Shown here one piece after another: positions 8,807-20,913 of a DNA stretch of 64,000 nt. Every line of letters begins with the position of its first letter. Positions within the stretch are counted from its first letter, which is position 1. The DNA comes from Flectonema sp. DT1601. Lineage: Eukaryota; Euglenozoa; Diplonemea; Diplonemida; Diplonemidae. A program made the translations under genes and the position numbers. Below the pieces are notes generated by a model. The model was given only the letters and a program-made list of their open reading frames with translations, searched no databases and was not told the origin of the DNA. The stretch spans positions 558,001-622,000 of the forward strand of contig OZ025796.1 of NCBI GenBank assembly GCA_964019425.1, in the 5' to 3' direction.

Positions 8807-11800
8807 ATGAGTTTTGCCTTCTGTCCTTTATGTAATGTGCAGTGCCCAGATGCAGCTGCTCATGAGAACGGCAAGAAGCACAAGTCCAAGATGGCTAAGG
8901 CGGCAACTGTAGGTTTTGCCTTGCCGGGGATGGTGTATGGAGTAAAAGCTGCACAGAATAACGCGAAGGCACAAAATCCTAACATGCCGGAATTGATGAA
9001 AGAGAAACCTGTCACAAATGGAAAAACTGATATCTACTGTGAACTTTGTAACTTATGGGTTACTGGTAAACAAACTTATGCGTCTCACTTGGAAGGTCGC
9101 AAACACGAGAAGAACCTCAAGAGGGGTGGAGTCAAGCTCATCCTTCCCCAGAATGAACCAGTGTACGCAAATGAAGAACATCGAGCAGAGCAGGAGTACT
9201 TCAAGAATCAATACGTCTGCCTTCTACAAGATGTCATGTGTTACATTGCTCACATGAGGAGTCTTATTACTGCTGAGTACGACTTGGATTTGGTATGTTT
9301 ATTTATTCAACTTCCCCTTTGAGGATAACCACAAGTATGAATTCTGAATGAGTTGAGTTAACCGACGATACCTGACAATGTGTTTGGAGGTCTAATAAAA
9401 TAAAAACAACAGCAAACATGCCATTCTCGGATACGTGATTGGCCTATTGGTAAACTACAAGCTGAGGGTTATGCTGTTGTTGGTGCTACTTGTTCTGATA
9501 GTGACATCCCAAAGAAAGAAGCGATGTTTTCAATTCCTTCAATGCAAGGATCTCTAAGTGAAGTAGCAGTTGGTAGTCAGGTTTACGTTACACCAGTTGA
9601 ATCTATTGGTGTGGATGTTCACAATAGTAGAGTGTCTATGGTAGGTGAAGTTGTACTCGTATTAAGAGGAAGTATTTTAATAAAAGGGTTGACTTCTGGT
9701 AAACGTCCAGTAGTAATATCAAAGAACAGCGCTTACAGAATTGATGCTGGCGCTTCTCCTATTCCAACAGAGCGCATGCGTGGAGCGCTTCATTGCATTT
9801 TATCTTCGCATCAAGCGAAGTTACGAGAATTAGGAATCAACAATGAAATTAATGAAAGTGACTACTTTATGAGAGATGCTCTCGACTGCGATACTTTTGG
9901 AGATTTAGAAGGTGGAGTTAATCCTTGTGGTATCCTTGAACCATTCTCATTATTATCATGGTGTGTGTATCATGATGTACAAAGTTCAGTTAACACTTCT
10001 CGTAGTCTAATCGCTACTCGATTTGGAGCTCTTACAAGTTCATCGATTCCTCACCTGCCATCTGACGGACGTTCAAATATGAAGAATCTCGGAACACAAC
10101 CAAAGCCGACCGACATTGTTGCAGCAGCTAACGCTCAGCATCCACTTCTGTCACAGCATATAAAGAGTGAGGTTGCGTATCCACAACCGGGTGACATTTC
10201 AGAGTCACTCTCGCACCTCAACCCCTCTCAGGTAGCAGCTGTTGGGATTACTATCAATGAGTGCCGACAGCTCACTTTAATTCAGGGACCTCCTGGAACT
10301 GGTAAAACTACCACCGCCATCGCTACTATAACGGAATGGGTGAAACACAGAAAAGGTTTGTTTTTAACTTTTTCTTGTTTAGTAGATTCACTCGACTGTC
10401 AATTAATCTTTCTTTTTAATATTCCCAAAACAGGTAATATTCTCGCCACGGCACACAGCAATGCTGGTGTAGATAATCTAATGGAAGGACTTCTTCGGAG
10501 GGGGGTTCGTTGCCTGCGGGTAGGCAGGAGCTCTTCTGCAGCGTTAGATGAGCATTCGTTAGAGACGGTGTTGCGCGAAGATCCATCGAATCACAGAAGA
10601 CAAATGATTCAGATTCAGGTATGTGTACAGTTGTTTTATTATGAGGAGGATATTTGTTCAAGATAATAATAAAAAACAATACAATCAGATTGAGGATCTC
10701 CGAAACCGTGTTGAGCAACCCTTTGCGGATAAGTGTTCACTTTATAAACAGATAAAAGAATTACAGAAGGAGGTTAAGCAATCGTATCTAAAGCAAAATG
10801 CAGTTCGCACAGCTATCCAAAATGTTGATGTTGTCTGTGCGACTTGTATTGGAGCTGGTTCACAAGTACTGACGGGAATTAACTTTCCTTTCGTTCTATT
10901 TGATGAAGCAACTCAGGCGACAGAACCAGCAGCATTAGTACCACTAATGCGAGGTGCTGTTCAAGTAGTTATGATAGGTGACCAGGCACAACTTCCTCCT
11001 ACTGTCCTTTCTCAAGAAGCATCACACAATGGTATGGCGTGATTCCTTTTTTATTTTTATTTTCTTTATTAATGTTTACAAACGATGAAGACACGTGTTA
11101 ACACTTTGGTCATTCTTCAAAGTTCAATCCTTACGAAAACGCTGTACATACCACCGGTCTGGTCACAAGTACCTGGTCACGGAGCTTTATCAGTGTGAGA
11201 AAAGTGTTCTGTTGGGATCTTTCCCTATCCTTCTGTTATCTTTTTGTTTCTCAAGTTGATTCAAATCAATGAAATAAAAACAAAACAGGTTTAGACGTTT
11301 CGTTATTCGATAGATTACTCGGTCTTGGAGCTCCATCACATTTATTAGATACGCAATACAGAATGCATCCGGTCATATCAAAGTTCTCAAATAATCTATT
11401 TTATCGAGGCAATCTTCATGATGGTCTCACACCTCAAGACAGAGAGCTTCCACTTGGGAGTCTTCCAGGTGATGAACCTGTTGTTTTTATTAATGTGTTT
11501 GGAAGGGAACAGCAACAGGGAACGTCGAAATGCAATTCTAAAGAAGCTCACACAGTCGCAGACATTCTCGGATACATTGGAAGAAAGAGTGTGTCGTGGG
11601 AGGAAATTGGAATCATAACTCCGTACTCGTATGTTATTAATTGATTCGTTGTTTTTAGTATGTACCTCTCCTCGATTACATTCAGAGAAACACTTAAATA
11701 ATTACAGCGCTCAAGTTCGAACCATTCGAAGTGAAGTAGGTCGCAGATTTCAAGAGGAAGGTCGTCGAGTTGAAGTTTCTTCTGTGGATGGATTTCAAGG

Positions 11801-12551
11801 TCGAGAGAAAGATATTGTAATCTTATCCCTTGTGAGGACTTCACATCTTTCTGACAGTAGTTTTGTATCTGAGTGGAGAAGAACGAACGTCTCTCTAACG
11901 AGAGCGAGATACGGCGTCATCGTAGTTGGTTGTTGTAGTGCTATGCTTGAGGTTTGATTTTCATTTTTATTTATTTTTTAATCAACACTTGTCTGAAGTA
12001 CTTCAATTAATAATTAATAACAACAACAGAGTAGTCTCTGGTACGATTGGCTTCAGATGTTCAACAGTCGATGCTTTAAGTTTGAGGGTTCAAAATTTGG
12101 TACTGATGCAGGTACAATGAGACAAATCGTATGTGACTTTAATTTATTGTTTCTCTGGGAGAACCGCAAAGATGGTTTATTTAAAAAAGAAAATTAAAAA
12201 TAGGTAAGCCAGCCTCCACGTTTTGCTCCTGCACCGCAGCAGATGTCGTACCCGCCTGTTCCGGATGTACCTCCGACCGTTCCTTATGATCCTAACCAGG
12301 AGGGTTATGGGCAGGTTTACTTTTCTAATTTTGTGACAGATACTGCGACTTTTGTTGACCCGAGTTCGTACACTCCAGCTCCCTTTACTGCGCCTCCAGT
12401 TGCATTGGAGTCGTTACAGAGTTCTTCAGGGTTAGCACCACTTAATGGAGTGATGCTAATGAATGAAATGTCACATCCTATTCATAAATATGAAAGAGAT
12501 GACGACAATTGTTGGGAACCCAGACAACCTGTGAAACGTCAGAAAGGATAA
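8807..12551 (+). CDS. U1-type zinc fingers fused to UPF1-like superfamily 1 helicase, 8 exons
   Basis: Exons: 8807-9292, 9413-10355, 10434-10618, 10689-11031, 11289-11628, 11708-11951, 12030-12128, 12204-12551. The frame is kept across all seven introns, giving 995 residues. The N-terminus has two U1/JAZ-type zinc fingers ([40 protein letters not shown]), a type that often binds double-stranded or structured RNA. The helicase core has motif [11 protein letters not shown], Ia [39 protein letters not shown] region DTQYRMHP and [17 protein letters not shown], and [17 protein letters not shown], as in UPF1/Sen1/SMUBP2. The last 120 residues are Pro/Tyr-rich. The usual UPF1 CH domain is not seen; the zinc fingers take its place. 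It likely acts on RNA, but whether it is the true nonsense-mediated decay UPF1 is open. The intron at 10356-10433 is 78 nt with no stop, so its retention would keep the frame. Confidence 0.88.
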
Positions 12552-12873
12552 TCAGAATCACCACCACCAGAATGATGTAATTCGTAGGTAGTCTAAACTT
12601 AAGTCAATTTCAAAATGATTTCAGTACTGACTCACGTTCTTTTATAAAATCCGCCCATCAGTCCGAACTACGCGGACAGCTTCGTTTCGTTTGGTCATTT
12701 CATCAACTGACGTGCGTTCAATTTTTCTGTTTTCAATTTGTTATGATTGTGATTATACCTCTTCTTCCTTAAACAGATATATCAAAATAATCTTTTAGTG
12801 AAGTATAACGACAATAAGTACATTGATGTTAATATTTCTTACCATCAATTCATATTAGAAAGGAAAACATAAT
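12552..12873. other. Intergenic region
   Basis: 322 bp between the helicase and ClpB genes. No coding frame or RNA recognised. Confidence 0.4.
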
Positions 12874-15691
12874 ATGATACGACAACGGTGTGTGAGACTT
12901 CTCTCCAAGGGAGCCACCCGTCAGGTTAAATCCATCCAACGGCGCGCAAACGTTGCCGCCCCTCCTAACAATGCGGATGGGAAGGGACAGAAAGGTCCAG
13001 ATATCAAATGGACAGAAGGAAACGTTGGATTTTTAGAAAAATTTGCAACTAATTTAACGGAAGTTGCAAAAGAAGGAAAGCTAGACCCAGTCATCGGAAG
13101 AGAAGAGGTAGTACGACAGGCCCTTCAAGTATTAGCGAGACGTACTAAGAATAACCCTGTCCTTATTGGTGAACCAGGTGTTGGTAAGACTGCTATTGTC
13201 GAGGGATTGGCACAAGCCATCGCTCTTAATGAGGTTCCGGAGAGTGTAAAGGGAAAAAAGGTTATGTCTCTCGACATTTCTTCACTTGTTGCAGGAGCTA
13301 AGTATCGAGGTGAGTTTGAAGAACGGTTGCGAGGAGTGCTTCAGGAAACTCGCGAATCGAATGGAAACGTCATCCTCTTCATTGATGAGATTCACACCCT
13401 CGTAGGGGCAGGAGCTGCTGAAGGTTCTGTTGATGCTGGCAACATGCTTAAACCTGCTCTTGCTAGAGGTGAACTCCACTGTATTGGTGCAACGACTCTC
13501 TCGGAATACCAAAAAAGGTTTGTTTAGTTTTTATTCTTTCGACGAGTTGAATTTCATGGTCGCTTTTTATTGGCCTTTGGGGGAAATTGGTTGTTTAGTT
13601 GGTTTTTTTTTGGAGTTGACAGTTTTTAATAAAAAAAAATACAAATCAAACGCAGGATGGAAAAAGACGGTGCACTCGCTCGTCGATTTCAAAAAGTATA
13701 TGTTCCGGAACCTACAGTTGAAGACACTATTTCAATTCTAAGAGGGCTTAAAGAACGTTATGAGAAGCATCATGGTCTACTGATTACTGACTCAGCTCTA
13801 GTCAGTGCAGCAGTGAACAGTCACAAGTATCTCAGTGACAGGTATGTGTTTATGCGATCTCGGACCCGGTTTTCGTAATGGTGTTCCGTCATGAGGCTCG
13901 CCTCTGCTTTCGGTCAGCAAACATATCACGTGCCTCGTGCCAGAGTCGCTTTCTCTTCACAGTGCCGTGGAAAGTTACGGAGAAAACAATAAAATAACAA
14001 CAACACCAACAACAGAAAACTACCGGACAAGGCGATTGACATCATTGATGAAGCAGCCTCTCGATTACGTCTGCAGCAGGAATCGAAACCAGACGAATTA
14101 GATTTACTCGAGAGGGAAATCATTAGATTGAAGATTGAGAAGGAAGCTCTGAAGAAGGAAACTGATGGAGGTGCAATGAAACGCTTAGCAGAAATAGAAC
14201 AGATTATAATTGAGAAGAATAAGATCTACGGTGAGCTTCATTCAAAGTGGGTAGAAGAAAAGGACAGATTGATTATTATAAAGAAACGACAGGAAGACTT
14301 GGAGAAGGCGAGAAGAGAGTTGGAAGTTGCCATTCAAACGAATGACTTTGCGCGTGCCAGTGAGTTGAAGCATTCAGAGATTCCTCGTCTGCAGGAACAG
14401 TCGGATTCGGATTCAGAATTTCGTGAGAATCAAATTATTTCCGAGTCAGTTCGTTCAAAGGACGTCTGCTTCGTAATCTCAAAGGCTACTGGGATTCCAG
14501 TTCATCAACTCCTCACATCTGAACGTGAGAAGCTACTCCAAATGGAAGATCACCTGACCGCTCGTATCAAAGGCCAAGACCCTGCCCTCCGCGCTATTAG
14601 TGATGTCGTTAGAGTATCTAGAGCTGGATTACACAATCATAAGTATGTGTTGTTGTTGTTGTTGTTGTTGTTTTATTTTGGAACACAAGTTAGTTCTTAA
14701 AGGAACAAGAATGGAAAAAGAGAAAAAAAAACAAAACCAAACAGGAGGCCACTCGGCTGTTTCCTCTTCCTTGGACCTACTGGTGTTGGTAAGACTGAAG
14801 TCTGCAAGCAGTTGGCGAAGTTTTTGTTTGACGATGAGGCGAACATTATCCGTCTTGACATGTCTGAGTTCAGTGAAGCTCACTCAAAAGATCGTCTGAT
14901 AGGGTGTGTGATGTTTATTCATTAATATACCAATACTGTTGTTCATGTAGTTCCTATTCTGTTTATGAAAACTGAACTGATGAAGACTTATGAAAAATAA
15001 ACACAAAAACAGTGCACCCCCAGGATATGTAGGTTACGAAGAAGGAGGTGAGCTGACAGAAAAGGTCCGCCGCAGACCCTACCAAATAGTACTTTTTGAC
15101 GAGTTTGAGAAATGTAGTTTAACAGTTGCTAATGTGCTGCTTCAGATATTAGATGAGGGTCATCTGACTGATGGTCAAGGTAGAAAAGTTGATTTTAAAA
15201 ATACAATCGTCATCTTAACATCAAACTTAGGAGCAAAGACTATTGCTAACCATCCTTTTGATAGAGAACTTGAAGAAGTTCGTCCAGCTGTTATGAAAGA
15301 AGTGGAGTCAAGACTACCTCCTGAATTTATTAATCGTCTTGATGAAGTTGTTATGTTCAACAGACTAACAAAAGATCATATTGGAAGTATTGTTGACTTA
15401 CTACTATCTGATATATCTGGTTTACTACTTGATAAGGAAATGACTCTTAAAGTTTGTCCTTCAGTTCATTCATACTTATCAACTGAGGGATGGACTCCTG
15501 TGTATGGAGCTCGTCAACTTAAAAGAGTTCTTCATAAGACTTTAGTTTCACAACTTGCGAAGAAATATCTAAGCGGTGAGATTCGTGATGGGGAAGAAGT
15601 TCAAATTGATATGAAAGAAGGAGCAGTAGTTGTTGTACCCAACCATCCCCCACATAAAAAGGATGGAGAACCCAAGGCTGTTACAGCCTAG
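12874..15691 (+). CDS. ClpB/Hsp78-type AAA+ disaggregase, probably organellar, 5 exons
   Basis: Exons 12874-13517, 13656-13841, 14016-14642, 14745-14903 and 15013-15691 join in frame to 764 residues. AAA-1 has Walker [10 protein letters not shown], Walker [16 protein letters not shown] and the [10 protein letters not shown] pore loop. A coiled-coil middle domain follows ([19 protein letters not shown]...). AAA-2 has GPTGVGKTE, the pore loop [22 protein letters not shown] and a C-terminal sensor-2 [12 protein letters not shown]-2 Walker B reads DEFEKC where DEIEKA is usual. The Clp N-terminal domain is absent; in its place is an Arg/Lys-rich, acid-free stretch ([24 protein letters not shown]) like a mitochondrial presequence. 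Loss of the N domain with such a leader is the mark of Hsp78, which refolds aggregates with Hsp70 in the mitochondrial matrix, so a mitochondrion or a derived organelle is implied. It ends in TAG. Confidence 0.92.
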
Positions 15692-15999
15692 AAAAACAGT
15701 ATCCTCCTACTGTATTACGAAAAAATCAACCGACTAACTTCTGACACAAATAATTGTTTTCTGTTGACTTTGCAACAGTTTTTTTTTTAAAACGCTGAGG
15801 CGTCTTATCACATAACGATGAGTAGAAGTGTTTTTTTTAATTTTAAAAAAAAAAAAAAAAAATTGTTTTCACGCCCTCAGACTACTACATTTCACTAAAA
15901 TATGAACTGCTTATTGGGAAAATATGATCCGTCTATCGTTTCGGTATTATATAAATTTTATTTCACAAATCAGAATACAGTCCTCTATAATAAGATACC
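15692..15999. other. Intergenic region with A/T homopolymers
   Basis: 308 bp with T9 and A17-18 runs; no gene seen. Confidence 0.4.
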
Positions 16000-18546
16000 A
16001 TGGGTTTGTTCAATCGATCTAAAAAGGAAGATCCTGACTGTGAGTACGTAGGTGATGCCAATACTGAACCACTAGACGCTACTGAAATTACATTAGCAGG
16101 GGAACCTCCTTCAGCAGACGATTATAAAATTTGTAGTGGAGATGGAAGGATCTTCATGATTGGAAGTAGTGAAGAATACTTTTTAGTTTGGGAATTAATT
16201 GACAACGATGAAAGAAAATGGATTCGAATTACACCTGAAGACCAACCCACAAGACACCATTATTCTTTATCATTTTATGAAGATAATATTAACATAGCTG
16301 GTGGTGTGACTTCTGATGGAGAGCTACTCAACTCTGTCATTTCTCTAAACTTATCAAATCTAAGTTGGTCAGAATTACCTCCACTTCCAATGAAGTTGTC
16401 AAACTCGACAGATGTGGTAGTTGGTAGCCGTTGGTTATTTTTTGGAGGTCAGACAAACAAAAAATCCACCTCAGCGATATTTGTCTTCAATTTCACCGAT
16501 GCAATCTGGGTTGACCCTTGCAAGATTTCCCTCCCTTCTAAATTACCTGTAAAGTTCTTGGATGCGGCAGTTTTATTCGACGCTGACAACACTTCTATTG
16601 TAATCAGTGGAGGTACAGGTGACTTCAGTGGAACTGTTGTATTAACTTGTGATTGTGGCGGATGGAATATCGCAACAAAAACATTAAAGAAAACGAAGAA
16701 AGTATTAAAGGAAAAAATCCCAACATCGGGTTGCTTTATTTGCGATGACACGCTCCATGTAATCTACCCTCTCAGTATGATGACTGTGGGAATGTCTGTA
16801 TTGAATTCAACTACCACGAGCTATCCATACTCAGTGACGGGTAATCCTTCTCCGGGATGTAGTTCTGCTCAGATTGGAGATCGTGTTTTTTTAGTTAACA
16901 AATACTCACTTTATGAGATCACAACACCGTGTGCCAGTACTACGAGAGATGATATTTTTGATTTATTGGATTCGACTACAAAGTCTGAAGAGGGAAGAGA
17001 AGGATCTCCACGTCTTAAAGACCCGACTCCAACCTCTAGCTGGCTAAAAGGAAAGTTCTTCAGTAAGACAACAACAAACAATCTTCTGATTGATAGCGAC
17101 CCTGAGAATGATGATGAGTCCCCCGAGCAGCAACAAGTCTGCCCGCCGAGCACTTCTTCTGATTTCCAACCCACGCCAGAATGCGACACGAACGAGTCTC
17201 CGCATTGTAAAAAGCGACCTTCAGCATCCAGCCCATCTTGGTTTGGAAAAATTAAAAAATCACCCAAATCGAACTTAATCGGTAGTGACAGCGAAGATGA
17301 TCAGGAGCAGGAAATTAATCGAGGGTCGAGCTGGTTGAAAGGAAAAGTTTTTGCATCAAAGCGTCCGGTAGGTGAAGGTGGCGCTGCTCAGCTTGAGGGA
17401 AGTGCAAAACGCTCCACAAGTACCGCAAGCGAAGATGAAGTTGAGGAAAATGATCTTTTCTCTCCGAAAGATTCAACGAGTGCTTCCCAGAAAAAAACAC
17501 GTCAGGAATCGTGGACTGATAAGTTATTTAGTCCAAAGCATCGATCAAAATCTGGTGGAAACGTCGTCGGTTCTGAGAGCGATGAAGAAAACGTCCTTCC
17601 TGTCGGAAAACCGAGGAGGAGCGCTCCAGCAATTCCAAAGCAGGGAATCGATTTAGAAAATTCTGCTTCGCCAACAGATTTGAGTTCTTCACAGAAGAAG
17701 TCTCGACAAGAGTCGTGGACTGATAAACTATTCAGTCCTAAACAAAGATCAAAGTCGGGAGGAGATGTGTTGGGTTCTGACAGCGATGACTGTGATGAGG
17801 ATCATCACCTTAGCTCGAGAAAAAGTGCTCCTTCAATCACCGAGTCGAGTGGAAACATGGAACCCAGCAATGATATAATTGAAAGCCCAACAGATCAGCT
17901 GGGAGGTCCTCAAAGGAAGGAGTCTTGGACTGATCGATTATTCAGTCCCAAACACAAGTCAAAAATGGAACAAAATATCCTCGGACCCGATGATATTCTG
18001 ACGGAACGACAAAGAAATATCAGACCGAGAAAGTCACTTCTCAACGCAGAAGGTGAAGGCGATTCTGATGATGATTGTGATTTGTTAAAATCAACCAACT
18101 CGAAAAGTATCTTTTCAGCAACTCCGAAACCAAAGCAAACTACCTGCACAGGTCGGAGTAGTAAACTTGAAGATGACGAAGGTAAAACCTCACGTGGTTT
18201 CTCATTAGGTGATTTGTTAAAGGGAAAAGGAAAAGATCAATCTGTAATCTGTCAGGATCCATTTATTGAACCTCTGTCAGCAGCTTCACCACTCTCTCCA
18301 GTACCACATCCGCCTACAATAACACCGAGTAATACACCAACAGTTGGCGTACCTGTAAATGATTTATGGTCAGCCTTTCCTTCTTCTAGTAATACTGCTT
18401 CTCCACCTGCTGCAGCAAGCTACGGTAGTCCTACTCAGCAGTCGCCTAGTTGGATAGACTTCGGACAGGCACCTGTTCAACACCAACAACCACCACCAAT
18501 ACAACAACAACATCAACAACAACAGCAGTGGGCATCCTTCACTTGA
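16000..18546 (+). CDS. Kelch-like propeller with repeated W-F-SPK modules and C-terminal WxxF motifs
   Basis: Single exon, 848 residues. Residues about 40-310 contain kelch-like repeats (INIAGGVTSDGELLNSVISLNL; WLFFGGQTNKKSTSAIFVFN; SIVISGGTGDFSGTVVL) that fit a beta-propeller. Residues about 340-690 are disordered and carry at least six versions of one module: a Trp, a hydrophobic/basic stretch, FSPK or similar, basic residues, then an acidic Ser-rich end. Clear copies are SWTDKLFSPKHRSKSGG, SWTDKLFSPKQRSKSGG and SWTDRLFSPKHKSK. The tail has WSAF, WIDF and WASF, a WxxF series like those that bind clathrin-adaptor ear domains, and a Gln-rich run before the stop. A role as a trafficking or scaffold adaptor is inferred from these motifs only. 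The FSPK sites also fit proline-directed kinases. It ends in TGA. Confidence 0.75.
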   Translation: MGLFNRSKKEDPDCEYVGDANTEPLDATEITLAGEPPSADDYKICSGDGRIFMIGSSEEYFLVWELIDNDERKWIRITPEDQPTRHHYSLSFYEDNINIAGGVTSDGELLNSVISLNLSNLSWSELPPLPMKLSNSTDVVVGSRWLFFGGQTNKKSTSAIFVFNFTDAIWVDPCKISLPSKLPVKFLDAAVLFDADNTSIVISGGTGDFSGTVVLTCDCGGWNIATKTLKKTKKVLKEKIPTSGCFICDDTLHVIYPLSMMTVGMSVLNSTTTSYPYSVTGNPSPGCSSAQIGDRVFLVNKYSLYEITTPCASTTRDDIFDLLDSTTKSEEGREGSPRLKDPTPTSSWLKGKFFSKTTTNNLLIDSDPENDDESPEQQQVCPPSTSSDFQPTPECDTNESPHCKKRPSASSPSWFGKIKKSPKSNLIGSDSEDDQEQEINRGSSWLKGKVFASKRPVGEGGAAQLEGSAKRSTSTASEDEVEENDLFSPKDSTSASQKKTRQESWTDKLFSPKHRSKSGGNVVGSESDEENVLPVGKPRRSAPAIPKQGIDLENSASPTDLSSSQKKSRQESWTDKLFSPKQRSKSGGDVLGSDSDDCDEDHHLSSRKSAPSITESSGNMEPSNDIIESPTDQLGGPQRKESWTDRLFSPKHKSKMEQNILGPDDILTERQRNIRPRKSLLNAEGEGDSDDDCDLLKSTNSKSIFSATPKPKQTTCTGRSSKLEDDEGKTSRGFSLGDLLKGKGKDQSVICQDPFIEPLSAASPLSPVPHPPTITPSNTPTVGVPVNDLWSAFPSSSNTASPPAAASYGSPTQQSPSWIDFGQAPVQHQQPPPIQQQHQQQQQWASFT

Positions 18547-19815
18547 AGTAGTAATGCTTTTGTTAGGTTTTGTATTTAATTGTAATGTTCATCGTACCAA
18601 TCATGATCACTGGAAGGTGTTTTCTTTTGAGTTATTCAAATAAACAAACGCATTTCCAGTTCTGCGTTACACTCCTCCGCCAATCAAAAGTTGGCAACCT
18701 GTTCACTCTCTTGCAGCAAATTCAAGTCACACACGACCTCAGAAGTGATGTATGAAAAGAATGATCGGAAGTTCTGTTATTTCTGTAATTCAATTCAGTC
18801 ACTTTCCATGATTAATGTTCATGTTGTGATTTAGCTTTTTGGAAATAAATTGAACCTGTTATAGTGGATGAGGGATTGAAGCCGTCCTTAATTTATGTGA
18901 TGCTCTTATGTTTTAAAGAGCAAAGAGCCTTCCCTACACAAATAGTTTCAGAACTAGGTGTTTTATTTATGTAGTAAAAAGGTTAGTTTACACTGTTTTA
19001 AGAGTAAAATAATCCCATTGGAAAGCCAATGAAGATGTCTCGCACACACTTTTTTTTTTTTTTTTTTTTTTTTAAAATACCCATAAAAAAAAAAAATATA
19101 AAAAAAACACGTCCGATCTAGCTATGCGTGGTCTAGCCCTGGTTATAGTTGTCTTATCCTATATTTTCTTTTTTTCCCCCCCGCATTTAATATTAGTATC
19201 AAGTTACCCCCCGCCCATAACAACTTTTTTTAATAATTCATATTAACATACTATGTACTTCCTTCAAGGAAAACTTTCTCAAATAAAGGGCTTTCCCTTT
19301 AAATGAAAAATGTAGGGATAAAATGCACCTTATTTTTACTTCCTTTAAAAGGGTACAAGTGTGAAATAGTTCGAGATTTTTTTTCTAGCTTTCAGTCTAA
19401 TCTGATTGTAAGTGTATCTTGCCACGAATTTTTTTATTATGAGGTATTGTCAGGGACGGTCGTTTTTTTATCTTTTTTTTTTTTTTTTCAAACCCTCAAG
19501 TTGAGGTTAACGGTGTAAAATATGTAGATAGTATCGACATCACTCTTGCTTGTGGTTATTGCAAGCACTTCACTCTTCTTTTTTTTTTTTTTTTCTTCTT
19601 AACATTGATAGTTTTATTGTTTTTTGCAGACAGCAGGCCAAGACGAGTTAACTCGTTTGTGCTTACGGAGTGGTCTTTAATATGTTTTGTTGAATTACTT
19701 TAGTAGGTGGTGATTGCTGGAGGGGGTCCGAGGTTGTTACACTTTCTTTCACTGAAAGGAGGAGTCTCGGAGTCCCCCCGATTGGTGTTTATATTTCTAA
19801 TTCGATTTCTTATTA

Positions 19816-19851
<36 letters not shown>

Positions 19852-20413
19852 TGTTCTCTCCCTTCACATCTTATTTTTCTTTTGTGGAATTTTAAATAAA
19901 GTGTCGGCCCATCTGTTTAAATTGTAGAGTTTCACAATCAGTTCTCCATTACGATCACCTTAGCTCCCCCCCGCGACCCATTCCCTGCGGCCCCACCCCC
20001 GCCAAGTATGATAAGGTGATTATTGTCGCAGTCAAATTATATTAAATTGGCTCCTTTACTCGATGTGTGAATTTCCCCTTCCCCTTTTCACTCTATACCT
20101 GACTCTTGAACTTTTTTTTTTTTTTTTTTAAATATTTTTTTCCTTCTTTTTTTTTCTTACTCGCCTTTCACACACATAAAAACTAAGAGCGAACACAATG
20201 TTTTTATTTATTATTATTATTATTGTTTTTTTTCTCATTTTTTCTTTTCTTAGTTAATTGGTATATTATTATATGTGCAATTAAACTTTATCAGTTTTCT
20301 TTTTAATGGCTTGGCTCCCCCCACCGCCACGGACTACAGGGCGTGGGGGACCCAATCTGACAGTACGTAGTACCCGAATTACCAGATACGACAACGTCTT
20401 CTGGTCAATAAGA

Positions 20414-20450
<37 letters not shown>

Positions 20451-20913
20451 CTTTTTTCCTTTTTTCTAAACGTACCTTTTTCTTTGATTAACAACTACAA
20501 AATATTTTTTTTCAGTCAAGTACTTTTGATATTAATTTTGTATTAATACCTAAAGTTGGTTACTGTTTTTACATTGTCAAAGTTTCACCCCCACACGCCA
20601 CTGAAATGCCTTCTGTGGAATGTTTGAGTCGACACGCGTTGGGCGTTTTTAGTTATTTCGACCCTCTCCATTCCCACGATATCAATGCTTCTTTTTTACG
20701 TATTTTTATGTTATTATTTTTACAGTTGTTATGCAACAGGATTTAGCCAGCTGGTGTTGTATTTTTAAATCATTTGATAAAAAGGAAACAAGATATTAAA
20801 TTTTTTTTTCATTCATCTTGTCAGGTAATACCCTTCACAAAAAAAAAAAAGTTTTTTTTTTTTGTTCAAATAAATATATTAACCGGGAAACAAAAAACAA
20901 ATAAGAAAACAAG
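18547..20913. other. Intergenic region rich in long T and A runs
   Basis: 2.4 kb with no supported gene. Homopolymers include T runs near 19050-19073 and 19818-19850 and an A run of more than 30 near 20416-20449. These are the region's main feature. The frames found here are made of homopolymer-encoded Phe or Lys. Confidence 0.5.

Noticed and set aside
11032-11288. snoRNA hosted in the longest helicase intron (257 nt)
   Set aside because: The length is suggestive, and an ATGAAGA motif exists, but no paired C/D or H/ACA boxes could be placed.
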